Assembly (NCBI RefSeq): GCF_002744755.1 | Contig: NZ_KZ319287.1 | Span: 744,001 to 808,000, forward strand | Source: Leeuwenhoekiella nanhaiensis | GTDB lineage: Bacteria; Bacteroidota; Bacteroidia; Flavobacteriales; Flavobacteriaceae | Length of the DNA: 64,000 bases | Direction: 5' to 3' | In this document: in pieces, positions 7,642-15,869 of the stretch | Layout: every line of letters begins with the position of its first letter | Numbering within the stretch: position 1 is the stretch's first letter | Notes under the pieces: generated by a model | Databases searched by the model: none | The model's input: the letters and a program-made list of their open reading frames with translations, nothing else | Told to the model about the DNA's origin: nothing | Translations under genes and position numbers: made by a program

Positions 7642-9600
7642 TTGATTTCAAAAACCACCATAGACAATGTATTTGAGACTGCTCGTGTAGAGGAGGTGAT
7701 TGGTGATTTTGTGCAGTTAAAAAAGTCGGGTTCTAATTTTAAAGGTTTGAGTCCGTTTACAGATGAGCGCTCGCCAAGTTTTATGGTTTCTCCGGTAAAG
7801 CAGATCTGGAAGGATTTTTCAAGCGGAAAGGGAGGCAATGCCGTGGCTTTTTTGATGGAGCACGAGCATTTTACCTATCCCGAAGCCATTAAATATCTGG
7901 CCAAAAAATACAATATTGAGGTCGAAGAAACCGAGCAAACCGATGAGCAAAAGGAGCTCGCCGGCGAGCGCGAGAGTATGTATGTGGTGTCTGAATTTGC
8001 CCGCGACTGGTTTCACAGAACCTTACTAAAAACCGAACAAGGAAAAGCCATTGGTCTCAGCTATTTTAAAGAGCGTGGTTTTACTGATGAAACCATAGAA
8101 AAATTTCAACTTGGGTACTCTCCCGATGAATGGGAGGCCTTTACCAGTGAAGCGCTGCGCAAAGGCTATAAAATGGAATATTTAGAGAAAACAGGGCTTA
8201 GCATCGTAAAAGAGGAAAAGCAATTTGACCGTTTTAAAGGTCGTGTCATGTTTCCCATACATTCGCTAAGCGGAAGGGTTTTAGGTTTTGGTGGACGTAT
8301 CCTCACTAACGATAAAAAAGCCGCAAAATACCTCAACAGTCCCGAAAGTGAGATTTACCACAAATCTAAGGTGCTTTATGGGATTTATTACGCCAAGCAG
8401 GCCATCGCCAAAGAAGACAATTGCTATCTGGTTGAAGGCTATACCGATGTGATTCAAATGCATCAGCTGGGTATTGAAAATGTGGTGTCTTCTTCAGGTA
8501 CCGCGCTTACACCAGAGCAGATAAGGCTTATCAATCGTCTGACGCCAAATATCACGGTGCTTTTTGATGGGGATGCTGCCGGGCAGCGCGCTTCGCTTCG
8601 GGGAATTGATCTCATCCTGGAGCAGGGGATGAATGTCAAGGTGTGTAGTTTCCCTGAAGGGGAAGATCCCGACAGTTTTTCGCGCAAGCATACCTTAACC
8701 GAAGTAGAAGATTTTTTAAAGGACAACGCTAAAGATTTTATTCAGTATAAGGCTTCCTTACTCGTAGAAGAAGCCGCAGGAGATCCTATAAAAAAAGCCG
8801 CTCTCGTCAGAGATATGGTTGAAAGTATCTCTAAAATCCCTGATGTTATTAAGCGCGAAATCTACGTTCAGGAATGCGCGCGAATTATGGACATCAACGA
8901 GGCAGTCTTGTTTAATACATTGGCTCAGTTGCGCAATACCGGTAAAAAGGAAGCGCAAAAGGAGCAGGCTAAACCTGCGCAGGGCGAAATGCAGGTCGTT
9001 CAAAAAGAACAGGTTGAGAAAATTGACCGGCAGTTTGTTTTAGAGCGGAAGCTTATTGAGTTATTGTTGCTATATGGAAATCAAAAGGTATCTTTTGATG
9101 ATGTTGTGGTCAATGAGACCGAAGATGGCGACCTGGTAGAAGAAGCGGTAGTACTGGATTTGGATGTGTACGAAAAGATTTATCTGGACCTGCAGGAAGA
9201 TGAGACCGAATTTGCCAATGAACGATTCAGGATCCTTTACAAGAAACTGATTGATGCGTTGATGCAACAGCAGGGAAATTTTAAAATTGATCAGTTTATA
9301 AACAGCGTTGAGCCGGAAGAAGGCGCGCTTATTTCAGATATTGTTCTGGAGGAAGAAAAGTACAGCTTACACCGCTGGGATTCTCAGGAGATTTACGTTA
9401 AACTCAAGAGCCAGACTATTCCTCAAATGGTCTCACAAACCATTCTATACTTACGGCGTTTTTACATCACCCGCAAGATCGAAGAGCTCGCAGAGTCTAT
9501 CAAAGAGCAAAACGAATCAGTACGTGATGTATTGATGGAGATCAAGGATTACCAGGAACTCAATAAATTAATCGCCCAGCGGCTTAACAGGGTGATTTAA
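7642..9600 (+). CDS. dnaG: DNA primase
   Basis: Synthesises RNA primers for replication. Domains: N-terminal zinc-finger-like fold (about 1-100), RNA polymerase/TOPRIM core (about 120-370; LVEGYTDVIQMHQ and LFDGDAAGQRA hold the catalytic acids), and a C-terminal helicase-binding region to 652. Start is TTG giving MISKTTIDNVFETARVEEVI. Notably the four zinc ligands of the CHC2 finger are all replaced: S37 and T40 in GLSPFTDE, D58 and S61 in WKDFSSGKGG, where typical primases have Cys, His, Cys, Cys. The fold signature SPSFMVSP and GKGGNAV is otherwise kept. The gene ends overlapping the convergent regulator by 4 bp. Confidence 0.95.
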   Translation: MISKTTIDNVFETARVEEVIGDFVQLKKSGSNFKGLSPFTDERSPSFMVSPVKQIWKDFSSGKGGNAVAFLMEHEHFTYPEAIKYLAKKYNIEVEETEQTDEQKELAGERESMYVVSEFARDWFHRTLLKTEQGKAIGLSYFKERGFTDETIEKFQLGYSPDEWEAFTSEALRKGYKMEYLEKTGLSIVKEEKQFDRFKGRVMFPIHSLSGRVLGFGGRILTNDKKAAKYLNSPESEIYHKSKVLYGIYYAKQAIAKEDNCYLVEGYTDVIQMHQLGIENVVSSSGTALTPEQIRLINRLTPNITVLFDGDAAGQRASLRGIDLILEQGMNVKVCSFPEGEDPDSFSRKHTLTEVEDFLKDNAKDFIQYKASLLVEEAAGDPIKKAALVRDMVESISKIPDVIKREIYVQECARIMDINEAVLFNTLAQLRNTGKKEAQKEQAKPAQGEMQVVQKEQVEKIDRQFVLERKLIELLLLYGNQKVSFDDVVVNETEDGDLVEEAVVLDLDVYEKIYLDLQEDETEFANERFRILYKKLIDALMQQQGNFKIDQFINSVEPEEGALISDIVLEEEKYSLHRWDSQEIYVKLKSQTIPQMVSQTILYLRRFYITRKIEELAESIKEQNESVRDVLMEIKDYQELNKLIAQRLNRVI

Positions 9601-10235
9601 AGATCTGAAGTCTGTAATAATCGGGCTTGCTGAATCAATTCTGCCAGGCTGCTCGCATCCAGTTTCTTAAGTAAACGGGTTTTATACGTACTCACGGTCT
9701 TCTCATTGATATCCAGAGTTTCGGCAATATCTTTATTGCGCTTTCCTGCTGAAAGCATATTGAGTACTTCAGTCTCCCGGGTAGAAAGTTTTTTATAGCG
9801 GTAAGCCAAAGAATTATTTTTGGAAGGATCTGTATTGGATAACATCTCCACCAGCGAGTTGTTGAGGTAAATCCCTCCTCGGGCTACCTGTACCAAAGCT
9901 TTTAGAATCACTTCAGAATCTGCTGTCTTGCATACATAACCCATCGCGCCGGCCTTAATCGCGCTCAACGCATACATTTCTTCAGGGTGTATACTGAGAA
10001 CCATAATTTTAATTCCCGGAAAGAGTTTACGCAATTCTTTGATAGCCGAAAGCCCTTGTAGGTTAGGCATATCAATTTCCATCACAACAAGGTCAGGCAC
10101 CTGTTCTTCCAGTGATGGAATGAGGTCTTTGCCTTCAACGATGGTGTCAATAATTTCGTGAGGAGTTTCTTTTAAAATATGTGACAGACCGTCAATAATT
10201 ATTGGATGATGATCTGCTATCGTGAGTGTAATCAT
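9597..10235 (-). CDS. LuxR/NarL-type response regulator with Glu in place of the phosphoacceptor Asp
   Basis: A receiver domain (about 1-120) joined to a LuxR helix-turn-helix domain (about 148-210; LSTRETEVLNMLSAGKRNKD then ETLDINEKTVSTYKTRLLKKL). In the receiver the expected D-x-x-M-P reads E53-I-D-M-P (VVMEIDMPNLQG), so the phosphorylated Asp is Glu, and the acidic pair is D8-H9 rather than Asp-Asp. The conserved Lys is in GYVCKTAD. This suggests activity independent of phosphorylation. No histidine kinase is adjacent. A strong promoter precedes it. Targets are unknown. Confidence 0.88.
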   Translation of the reverse strand: MITLTIADHHPIIIDGLSHILKETPHEIIDTIVEGKDLIPSLEEQVPDLVVMEIDMPNLQGLSAIKELRKLFPGIKIMVLSIHPEEMYALSAIKAGAMGYVCKTADSEVILKALVQVARGGIYLNNSLVEMLSNTDPSKNNSLAYRYKKLSTRETEVLNMLSAGKRNKDIAETLDINEKTVSTYKTRLLKKLDASSLAELIQQARLLQTSDL

Positions 10236-10260
10236 ACAGGGACTTTCCTAGATTTTCCTT

Positions 10261-10291
10261 CAAATGTAAAGCCTACATTTTAAAATGCAAA
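10261..10291 (-). promoter_or_regulatory. consensus Bacteroidota promoter for the response regulator
   Basis: On the minus strand TTTG (10288-10291) is followed after exactly 19 nt by TACATTTG (10261-10268): a full match to TTTG-N19-TAnnTTTG. The transcription start is predicted about 20 nt before the ATG. Confidence 0.75.
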
Positions 10292-10331
10292 TGCTTTTCG
10301 CTGTAAGAATAAATTTACAGGTTAAAAGTCA

Positions 10332-11123
10332 TTATTCCTTCAAATTTTCAGGAATAATACAAACAGGAATAGGTTCCATTTTGTGTTTGTTGGCTGTATT
10401 GAAACGTTTGTAAATCTCAAAAACCTGTCGTTTATGACCTTCAAAGTCGGTTGCAGTCTTTCCTTTTTCATCCTGTAGCATAGCCCATTCCAGGTCATCA
10501 TAACTGGCGCCTATTTGATCTTCATCGCTTCGGTCATCTCCCCAAAGTCCGTCTGTAGGTTTAGCTTGTTGTATACTTTCGGGTACGCCTAAGGCTGCAG
10601 CAATATTGTAAACTTCGCTTTTCATCAAATCTGCAATCGGGCTGAGATCGACCCCGCCGTCACCGTATTTGGTATAAAAACCAACACCAAAATCTTCTAC
10701 CTTATTACCGGTTCCGGCAACGAGGTATTTATGTAAACCTGCGAAATAATACAGCGTACTCATGCGCAGTCGGGCACGGGTATTTGCCAGCGAAAGAAAC
10801 AAATCATCGCTCTCAGAGGCCAAAGGAAGCGCAGATTTAAGCGTCTCAAAGGTGTCTGTGAGATTTACCCGCACATCTGAAACATTGGCAAAACGTTGCT
10901 TTAATTGGGCAATATGCTCCTGAGCACGGGTGACGTGGCTGGGTGGCTGATGTATGGGCATTTCGACACATAAAACGCGCAGACCGGTTTTTGCGCAAAG
11001 ACTTGACGTGGTTGCACTGTCAATACCCCCGCTGATGCCTACAACAAACCCGGAGATGTTTGCGTTTGTGGCATAGGTTTTTAACCAATCTACTATGTGA
11101 TCGATGACTTTTTCGGTTTGCAT
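10332..11123 (-). CDS. nadE: NH3-dependent NAD+ synthetase
   Basis: Amidates nicotinic acid adenine dinucleotide to NAD+, the last step of NAD synthesis. The PP-loop ATP-binding motif is SGGIDSAT (GFVVGISGGIDSAT). Other blocks are VAGTGNKVEDFGVGFYTKYGDGGVD-like residues split over 150-180 (N, E, K, D of the substrate site) and TDGLWGDDRSDEDQIG. Length 263 fits the short form without a glutaminase domain. ATG at 11123 is chosen over an upstream frame start, because it gives the normal MQTEKVIDHIVDWL N-terminus. Divergent from gldB. Confidence 0.93.
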   Translation of the reverse strand: MQTEKVIDHIVDWLKTYATNANISGFVVGISGGIDSATTSSLCAKTGLRVLCVEMPIHQPPSHVTRAQEHIAQLKQRFANVSDVRVNLTDTFETLKSALPLASESDDLFLSLANTRARLRMSTLYYFAGLHKYLVAGTGNKVEDFGVGFYTKYGDGGVDLSPIADLMKSEVYNIAAALGVPESIQQAKPTDGLWGDDRSDEDQIGASYDDLEWAMLQDEKGKTATDFEGHKRQVFEIYKRFNTANKHKMEPIPVCIIPENLKE

Positions 11124-11152
11124 AAGTAACAGGATTTGTGGTTTGTAAATAG

Positions 11153-11160
11153 TACCTTTG
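11153..11160 (+). promoter_or_regulatory. -7 element (TACCTTTG) for gldB
   Basis: Matches TAnnTTTG, ending 14 nt before ATG 11175. It argues against the longer frame that begins at 11136, inside or before this box. Confidence 0.55.
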
Positions 11161-11174
11161 CGGCGCAATTTTTT

Positions 11175-12191
11175 ATGAGTGTGAATTTACTAAATTTAAA
11201 ATGGTTAAACAGGCAGATGCCCTCAGGACGCGGCGTATTTAGCATTTTTTTAATGCTCCTGGCGGTATTTTTCACAAGTTGTAAAAATGAGGTGAAAATA
11301 CCCGATGAAATTTCAGAAATCCCTGTTTCATTAACTGTAAAACGGTTTGACAAACAGTTCGCTCAGGTTGATTCAGCTTCGCTACCCGCTTTGATTGAAG
11401 AGTTTCCGTATCTCTTTCCGGGAGATTACCCGCAAGCTTTTTGGCAGGAAAAGTTACAGGATACCATTCAGCTGGAGCTCAATTCTGAAGTGGAGAAGGC
11501 TTTTCCTGATTTTGAAAAGGAGACTGCTGCACTTGATGATTTATTTAAGCACATAAAATACTATTATCCAAAAACGTCTCTGCCCGAAGTGGTTACTGTG
11601 ACCTCAGATGTCTCGTTTCGTAGACCGGTTATTTTAACCGATAGCTTACTGATTATTGGGCTGGATAATTATTTAGGCCCCAAACATCATTTTTATACCG
11701 GGATTCAGCGTTATTATGCTCAAAACTTCCGAAAGGAGCAGATTGATGTAGATGTAGCTGATGCTTTTGTGAACAAATGGGTAAAACGAGAAGGCAATCG
11801 CCGATTTCTGGATGAAATGATTTACCATGGTAAACGCCTGTTTATGATGGAGCAGCTGTTAACGCTGAAAGATAAAAATGAAATCATAGATTATACGCCT
11901 GAACAATATGAGTGGGCGATGGCTAATGAGACCGATATCTGGACCTATTTTGTAGAAAACAAACTCTTATTTGATACCGATAGTAAGTTGTTAAGTCGGT
12001 TTATCAACCCGGCCCCGTTTTCAAAATTCTATCTGGAATTTGATAACGACAGTCCGCCAAGACTGGGTCGCTATATCGGCTGGCAGATCGTCAAGGCTTA
12101 TATGGAGCGCAATAACATACCTTTGCAGATGTTACCCGCTAAATCTGCAGACGAGATTTTTAAAGAAGCAAATTACAAACCCCGCAGATAA
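11175..12191 (+). CDS. gldB: gliding motility lipoprotein GldB
   Basis: Outer-membrane-associated lipoprotein required for flavobacterial gliding. After a hydrophobic stretch comes a lipobox (LLAVFFTSC), then the conserved start of the mature protein (IPVSLTVKRFDKQF), FPYLFPGDYP in the middle and PPRLGRYIGWQIVKAYMERN near the C-terminus. The ATG at 11175 follows the promoter; an in-frame ATG at 11217 would give a tighter signal peptide (MPSGRGVFSIFL) and may be the true start. gldC follows after 3 bp, as in other flavobacteria. Confidence 0.9.
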   Translation: MSVNLLNLKWLNRQMPSGRGVFSIFLMLLAVFFTSCKNEVKIPDEISEIPVSLTVKRFDKQFAQVDSASLPALIEEFPYLFPGDYPQAFWQEKLQDTIQLELNSEVEKAFPDFEKETAALDDLFKHIKYYYPKTSLPEVVTVTSDVSFRRPVILTDSLLIIGLDNYLGPKHHFYTGIQRYYAQNFRKEQIDVDVADAFVNKWVKREGNRRFLDEMIYHGKRLFMMEQLLTLKDKNEIIDYTPEQYEWAMANETDIWTYFVENKLLFDTDSKLLSRFINPAPFSKFYLEFDNDSPPRLGRYIGWQIVKAYMERNNIPLQMLPAKSADEIFKEANYKPRR

Positions 12192-12194
12192 ACT

Positions 12195-12518
12195 ATGAAA
12201 ACCGAAATAAAACTCAGCGTAGAATTAGACTCCAACCGTGTTCCCGAAAAAATACATTGGGATGCTCCTGACGGAGGCGTAAAAAATGAAGCGGCAAAAG
12301 CCCTGATGCTCGCCCTGTGGGATCATAAAAAGCAGGAAGCTGCGCGCATTGATTTGTGGACCAAAGATATGCCGGTAGATGAGATGAAGGTGTTTTTTCA
12401 TCAAACCCTGGTGAGTATGGCGCAAACTTTTAAGCGTGCCACAGATGATGATAAGATGGCGGCTACGATGATGGATTTTTGTGATTATTTCGCCGAAAAA
12501 CTGGAGCTTAAAAAATAA
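12195..12518 (+). CDS. gldC: gliding motility protein GldC
   Basis: 107-residue soluble protein associated with gliding. It starts MKTEIKLSVELDSNRVPEKI and contains HWDAPDGGVKNEAAKALMLA, ALWDHKKQEAARIDLWTKDM and a helical end, all typical of GldC. It has no signal peptide, so it is cytoplasmic. It lies 3 bp after gldB and is almost certainly in the same operon. Confidence 0.92.
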   Translation: MKTEIKLSVELDSNRVPEKIHWDAPDGGVKNEAAKALMLALWDHKKQEAARIDLWTKDMPVDEMKVFFHQTLVSMAQTFKRATDDDKMAATMMDFCDYFAEKLELKK

Positions 12519-12521
12519 GGA

Positions 12522-12884
12522 GTGAAACTCCTGTTAGTCTATAACGCCCGTTCGGGTGGGTTGCAAGCCGCTTTAGATAATTTGCATAAGATCGTAAGTC
12601 CGGCTACTTATGCCTGCGATTTATGCAAGTTGACACACGGCAATCTTACCATACGTAAACGCTGGAAGCAATTTTTAAATCAAAGCGATTTAGAAATTAG
12701 CGTCTATCACAAAGATGAATTTCAGAACGAGTTTGGAAACGAAGCTCTCGCGTTTAAGCTGCCGGTAATTCTGGAGCAGAAGCGTGATAGGCTCACTCTG
12801 TTTATTTCGCAAAGCGAAATTCAAACACTTAAAGACGATGCGGCTCTAATCGAATTGATAAAAGCTAAATCTACGACTCTTTAA
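12522..12884 (+). CDS. conserved-looking hypothetical protein in the gldBC operon
   Basis: 120 residues, GTG start with an AAGGA Shine-Dalgarno-like stretch just before it, 3 bp after gldC. It begins MKLLLVYNARSGG, has CDLCKLTHGNLTIRKRWKQF (two Cys, with LTHG) and ISVYHKDEF, then LPVILEQKRDRL. No signal peptide or membrane segment. The family is not recognised; a small cytoplasmic enzyme or thiol/metal-site protein is possible but unproven. Its 3' end overlaps the convergent engB by 14 bp. Confidence 0.7.
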   Translation: MKLLLVYNARSGGLQAALDNLHKIVSPATYACDLCKLTHGNLTIRKRWKQFLNQSDLEISVYHKDEFQNEFGNEALAFKLPVILEQKRDRLTLFISQSEIQTLKDDAALIELIKAKSTTL

Positions 12885-13479
12885 GCTGTTCATTAATCTG
12901 CTCAATATAATTGATGATCTCGTCTTTCCCGGTGGTGCTTGTGGCGCTGCTTACGAAATAATTTGGCATTTCGGCCCAGGCACCGGCCAGTAGCTCCTGT
13001 TTGTAGTTCTCAATATTGCGCTCCAGAGCTTTGGGCTTTAGCTTGTCGGCTTTGGTGAAAATAATCGAAAACGGAATCTGCTTCTCACCAAGATATTCCA
13101 TAAATTCTTTATCAATAGGCTGCGGTTCGTGCCTGCAATCTATAAGCACAAAGGCCGAAACCAGCTGTTCCCGCTCTTCAAAATACTGGGTAATAAATTT
13201 CTGAAACTCCTTTTTTACTTTTTTAGAAACCCGGGCATAGCCATATCCGGGTAAATCAACGAGATACCAGGATTGATTGATAATAAAATGGTTGATAAGC
13301 TGGGTCTTTCCCGGCCTTCCGGAAGTCTTGGCCAGGTTTTTACGATCGGTAAGCATATTGATCAAACTAGACTTTCCTACGTTTGACCGTCCAATAAATG
13401 CATATTCAGGCAGGTTATTTTTAGGGCATTTAGCCACATTAGAATTACTTACCAGAAATTCAGCAGTTTTAATAGACAT
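12871..13479 (-). CDS. engB: ribosome biogenesis GTP-binding protein EngB/YsxC/YihA
   Basis: Small essential GTPase (202 residues) acting in large-subunit assembly. GTPase motifs: G1 GRSNVGKSSL (about 31-40), G3 DLPGYGYA (about 74-81), G4 TKADK (about 143-147) and G5 SSAT near 177. The start ATG gives MSIKTAEFLVSNSNVAKCP. It lies 12 bp after the upstream hydrolase gene on the same strand, so the two are likely co-transcribed. Confidence 0.95.
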   Translation of the reverse strand: MSIKTAEFLVSNSNVAKCPKNNLPEYAFIGRSNVGKSSLINMLTDRKNLAKTSGRPGKTQLINHFIINQSWYLVDLPGYGYARVSKKVKKEFQKFITQYFEEREQLVSAFVLIDCRHEPQPIDKEFMEYLGEKQIPFSIIFTKADKLKPKALERNIENYKQELLAGAWAEMPNYFVSSATSTTGKDEIINYIEQINEQLKES

Positions 13480-13491
13480 AACAGCTTGGTT

Positions 13492-14256
13492 TTAGAAGTT
13501 TCGTTTCTTTAGCCACTCGGCTAAAATACCGTTGAATTCTTCAGGGCGTTCCATCATGGCGGCGTGGCCACATTTATCAATCCAGTAAAGGTCTGAATCA
13601 GGTAACAGCTTATTAAAATCTTCTGCTACTTCGGGTGGAGTTACATTATCGTTGCGCCCCCAGATGATGCAGGTAGGCGTTTTCATATGCGGTAAATCCT
13701 GAGCCATATTGTGGCGTATCGCACTTTTGGCGATAGCGAGGGTTTTGATGAGTTTATTGCGGTCATTTACCGTTTCGTAAACTTCATCTACAATTTCTTT
13801 GGTCGCAACCGCAGGATCGTAAAACACATCTTCAGCCTTCTTTTTGATGTACTCATAATCTCCACGCTTCGGGTAGCTTTCACCCATAGCGCTCTCATAA
13901 AGTCCGGAACTTCCGGTAATGACTAGAGCTTGCATCACATCAGGATAGAGCTTGGTGTGATATAAGCCGATGTGACCACCCAGAGAGTTCCCGAGCAAGA
14001 TCACTTTATCAAACTTTTTAAGCTTGATAAAATCGTTAAGGTACTTGGCAAAAGTTTTTACCCCGGTCTTAATGAGGGGCATGGTGTAAAGCGGCAGTTC
14101 GGGGATAACGACTTTGTATCCGTTTTCCGAGAAATATTCGGTTACCGCGTCAAAATTACTCAAACCACCCATAAGCCCGTGAAGAACTACGATTGGGGTA
14201 CCTTCGCCGGCTTCAATGTAGGTGAATTTCCCCTCTTTTTTTAATTGGTGCTTCAT
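13492..14256 (-). CDS. alpha/beta-hydrolase fold protein
   Basis: About 254 residues. Oxyanion region VVLHGLMGG, nucleophile elbow GNSLGG (Ser catalytic), acid in IWGRNDNVTPPE and catalytic His in DKCGHAAMMERPEEF complete the triad. The substrate cannot be told; related proteins are esterases or lipases. The true start is ATG 14256 (MKHQLKKEGKF); the frame runs upstream to 14373, but a promoter at 14281-14309 lies inside that extension. The gene is divergent from mraZ and upstream of engB. Confidence 0.88.
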   Translation of the reverse strand: MKHQLKKEGKFTYIEAGEGTPIVVLHGLMGGLSNFDAVTEYFSENGYKVVIPELPLYTMPLIKTGVKTFAKYLNDFIKLKKFDKVILLGNSLGGHIGLYHTKLYPDVMQALVITGSSGLYESAMGESYPKRGDYEYIKKKAEDVFYDPAVATKEIVDEVYETVNDRNKLIKTLAIAKSAIRHNMAQDLPHMKTPTCIIWGRNDNVTPPEVAEDFNKLLPDSDLYWIDKCGHAAMMERPEEFNGILAEWLKKRNF

Positions 14257-14280
14257 AATTGGTGGCAAGACGCTTTGAGA

Positions 14281-14309
14281 CAAATATAGACATTTAGCCC
14301 AAAAACAAA
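14281..14309 (-). promoter_or_regulatory. promoter for the hydrolase-engB unit
   Basis: On the minus strand TTTG (14306-14309) and TATATTTG (14281-14288), spaced 17 nt, match the Bacteroidota promoter. Predicted start about 18 nt before ATG 14256. Confidence 0.6.
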
Positions 14310-14430
14310 ATCGAAAATTGCAAAGGCATTTGGCAAGCCGGTCTGGTTTGGCTAACAACTGGTTTGAAGACAAGCGTCTAGGGCTTCAATTTAGATTAAA
14401 AAAATAAACAAGTGGAGTGATTTATCAACA

Positions 14431-14460
14431 AAGTGGTAGAAAGTGGGAAAATGTGGTAAT
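14431..14460 (+). promoter_or_regulatory. MraZ operator: three 10-bp direct repeats
   Basis: AAGTGGTAGA, AAGTGGGAAA and ATGTGGTAAT follow one another at exact 10-bp spacing, just upstream of the mraZ -7 box. A further AAGTGG lies at 14410-14415, 21 bp before the first. Known MraZ sites are three or four short TGG-containing repeats with a 10-bp period in front of mraZ. The array covers the -33 position, so binding should block RNA polymerase: autorepression of the whole cluster. Confidence 0.75.
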
Positions 14461-14468
14461 AAATTCTA

Positions 14469-14476
14469 TATATTTG
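14469..14476 (+). promoter_or_regulatory. -7 element (TATATTTG) of the mraZ promoter
   Basis: Matches TAnnTTTG, 30 bp before the GTG of mraZ. Probably the main promoter of the division and cell-wall cluster. Confidence 0.65.
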
Positions 14477-14506
14477 AAGTTATAATACCTAAAACCTACT
14501 GTATTC

Positions 14507-14980
14507 GTGCTCAGCCTGATAGGGACATATGAGTGTAAAGTTGACGCTAAAGGAAGGCTCATGATGCCGGCTGCGTTGAAAAAACAGCTTGCAAAAGAGT
14601 TGCAGGAGGGGTTTGTGGTAAAGCGATCGGTTTTTAATTCGTGCCTGGAGTTGTGGCCTATGTCTGAATGGCAGGTAATGATGCAAAAACTGAATGGTCT
14701 CAATCGTTTTGTAAAGAAAAACGTGGAGTTCATACGTCGTTTTACTGCAGGAGTGAAGGTGGTTGAGGCAGATGCATCCGGAAGGTTGCTCATTCCGAAA
14801 GATCTGATCGCCTTTGCATCAATTAATAAGGATATCGTGTTGACCTCAGGAGGAAACATCATTGAAATATGGGATTTAGTAGCCTACGAGGCTGCAGTAA
14901 GTAATGAAGATGGTGATTTTGCTTCTCTGGCAGAAGAGGTAATGGGCGATCAAAACAGCATACCAGATGGACTATCATGA
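14507..14980 (+). CDS. mraZ: transcriptional regulator MraZ
   Basis: 157-residue protein with two AbrB/MraZ-type DNA-binding folds, each with a DAKGRLMMP-like turn: DAKGRLMMPAALKK (about 13-26) and DASGRLLIPKDLI (about 87-99). It forms rings that bind direct repeats before its own gene; such repeats are seen at 14431-14460. GTG start giving MLSLIGTYECKVDAKGR. It overlaps rsmH by 14 bp. Confidence 0.95.
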   Translation: MLSLIGTYECKVDAKGRLMMPAALKKQLAKELQEGFVVKRSVFNSCLELWPMSEWQVMMQKLNGLNRFVKKNVEFIRRFTAGVKVVEADASGRLLIPKDLIAFASINKDIVLTSGGNIIEIWDLVAYEAAVSNEDGDFASLAEEVMGDQNSIPDGLS

Positions 14981-15863
14981 TCCCGTATTACTGCACGAAA
15001 GTGTTGACGGTTTGGCGATTAAACCCGGTGGGATCTATGTAGATGTCACTTTTGGTGGTGGCGGGCATTCCAGAGAGATTTTAAAACGCCTGGATGCTTC
15101 CGCAAAATTGTTTGCTTTTGATCAGGATCAGGATGCTTTGGCAAACGCGATTGACGACGAGCGGTTTACCCTAATCCCGGAAAACTTTCGCTTTGCGAAA
15201 CGTTTTTTAAGGTTTTATGGCGCAGCTCAGGTTGATGGTATTTTGGGGGATTTCGGGGTTTCGTCACATCAGTTTGATGTGGCAGAACGCGGATTTTCAA
15301 CCCGTTTTGATGCGAAGCTCGATATGCGGATGAATCAGAAAGCGAGACTTTCTGCGCATCAGGTGGTGAATGAATATGAAGAGGGAGAGTTGAGCCGGGT
15401 ACTGTTGCAGTATGGTGAATTGCGTAACGCGCCTAAGCTGGCAAGAACCCTGGTTTCCGTGCGTAAAGAGAAAAGCATTGATACCACCGAGGATTTAAAA
15501 GAAGCGCTACAGAGCTTTTTGCCGCGTGGGCGTGAACATAAAATACTGGCTCAGATTTATCAGGCGATTCGCATCGAGGTTAATGAAGAGCTAGAGGTTT
15601 TGAAAGAGTTTTTGCAGCAAACGGAAGATTTGCTCAAGCCGGGAGGCAGGCTCAGTCTCATCTCGTATCACTCGCTCGAAGACCGGCTGGTAAAGCGCTA
15701 TATGCGCAACGGCTTATTTGAGGGAGAGCCTGAGAAAGACATGTTTGGGAATTTTAGTGTCCCGTTTAAAAAGGTAGGCGGACTCATTGTTCCGTCACGA
15801 GAAGAAATAAAAAAGAATAACCGTGCGCGCAGTGCCAAGCTGCGAGTGGCAGAAAAGATCTAG
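14967..15863 (+). CDS. rsmH: 16S rRNA (cytosine(1402)-N(4))-methyltransferase
   Basis: SAM-dependent methyltransferase (formerly mraW), 298 residues. Motifs: DYHDPVLLHESVDGL at the N-terminus, VDVTFGGGGHSREIL (SAM site, about 25-39), GILGDFGVSSHQFD, RFDAKLDMRM and SYHSLEDRLVKRYM. ATG at 14967 overlaps the end of mraZ by 14 bp, indicating translational coupling. Confidence 0.96.
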   Translation: MDYHDPVLLHESVDGLAIKPGGIYVDVTFGGGGHSREILKRLDASAKLFAFDQDQDALANAIDDERFTLIPENFRFAKRFLRFYGAAQVDGILGDFGVSSHQFDVAERGFSTRFDAKLDMRMNQKARLSAHQVVNEYEEGELSRVLLQYGELRNAPKLARTLVSVRKEKSIDTTEDLKEALQSFLPRGREHKILAQIYQAIRIEVNEELEVLKEFLQQTEDLLKPGGRLSLISYHSLEDRLVKRYMRNGLFEGEPEKDMFGNFSVPFKKVGGLIVPSREEIKKNNRARSAKLRVAEKI

Positions 15864-15869
15864 CAGCAG

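Noticed and set aside
14257-14373. 39-residue extension of the alpha/beta hydrolase
   Set aside because: A promoter lies inside it and ATG 14256 starts the conserved part.
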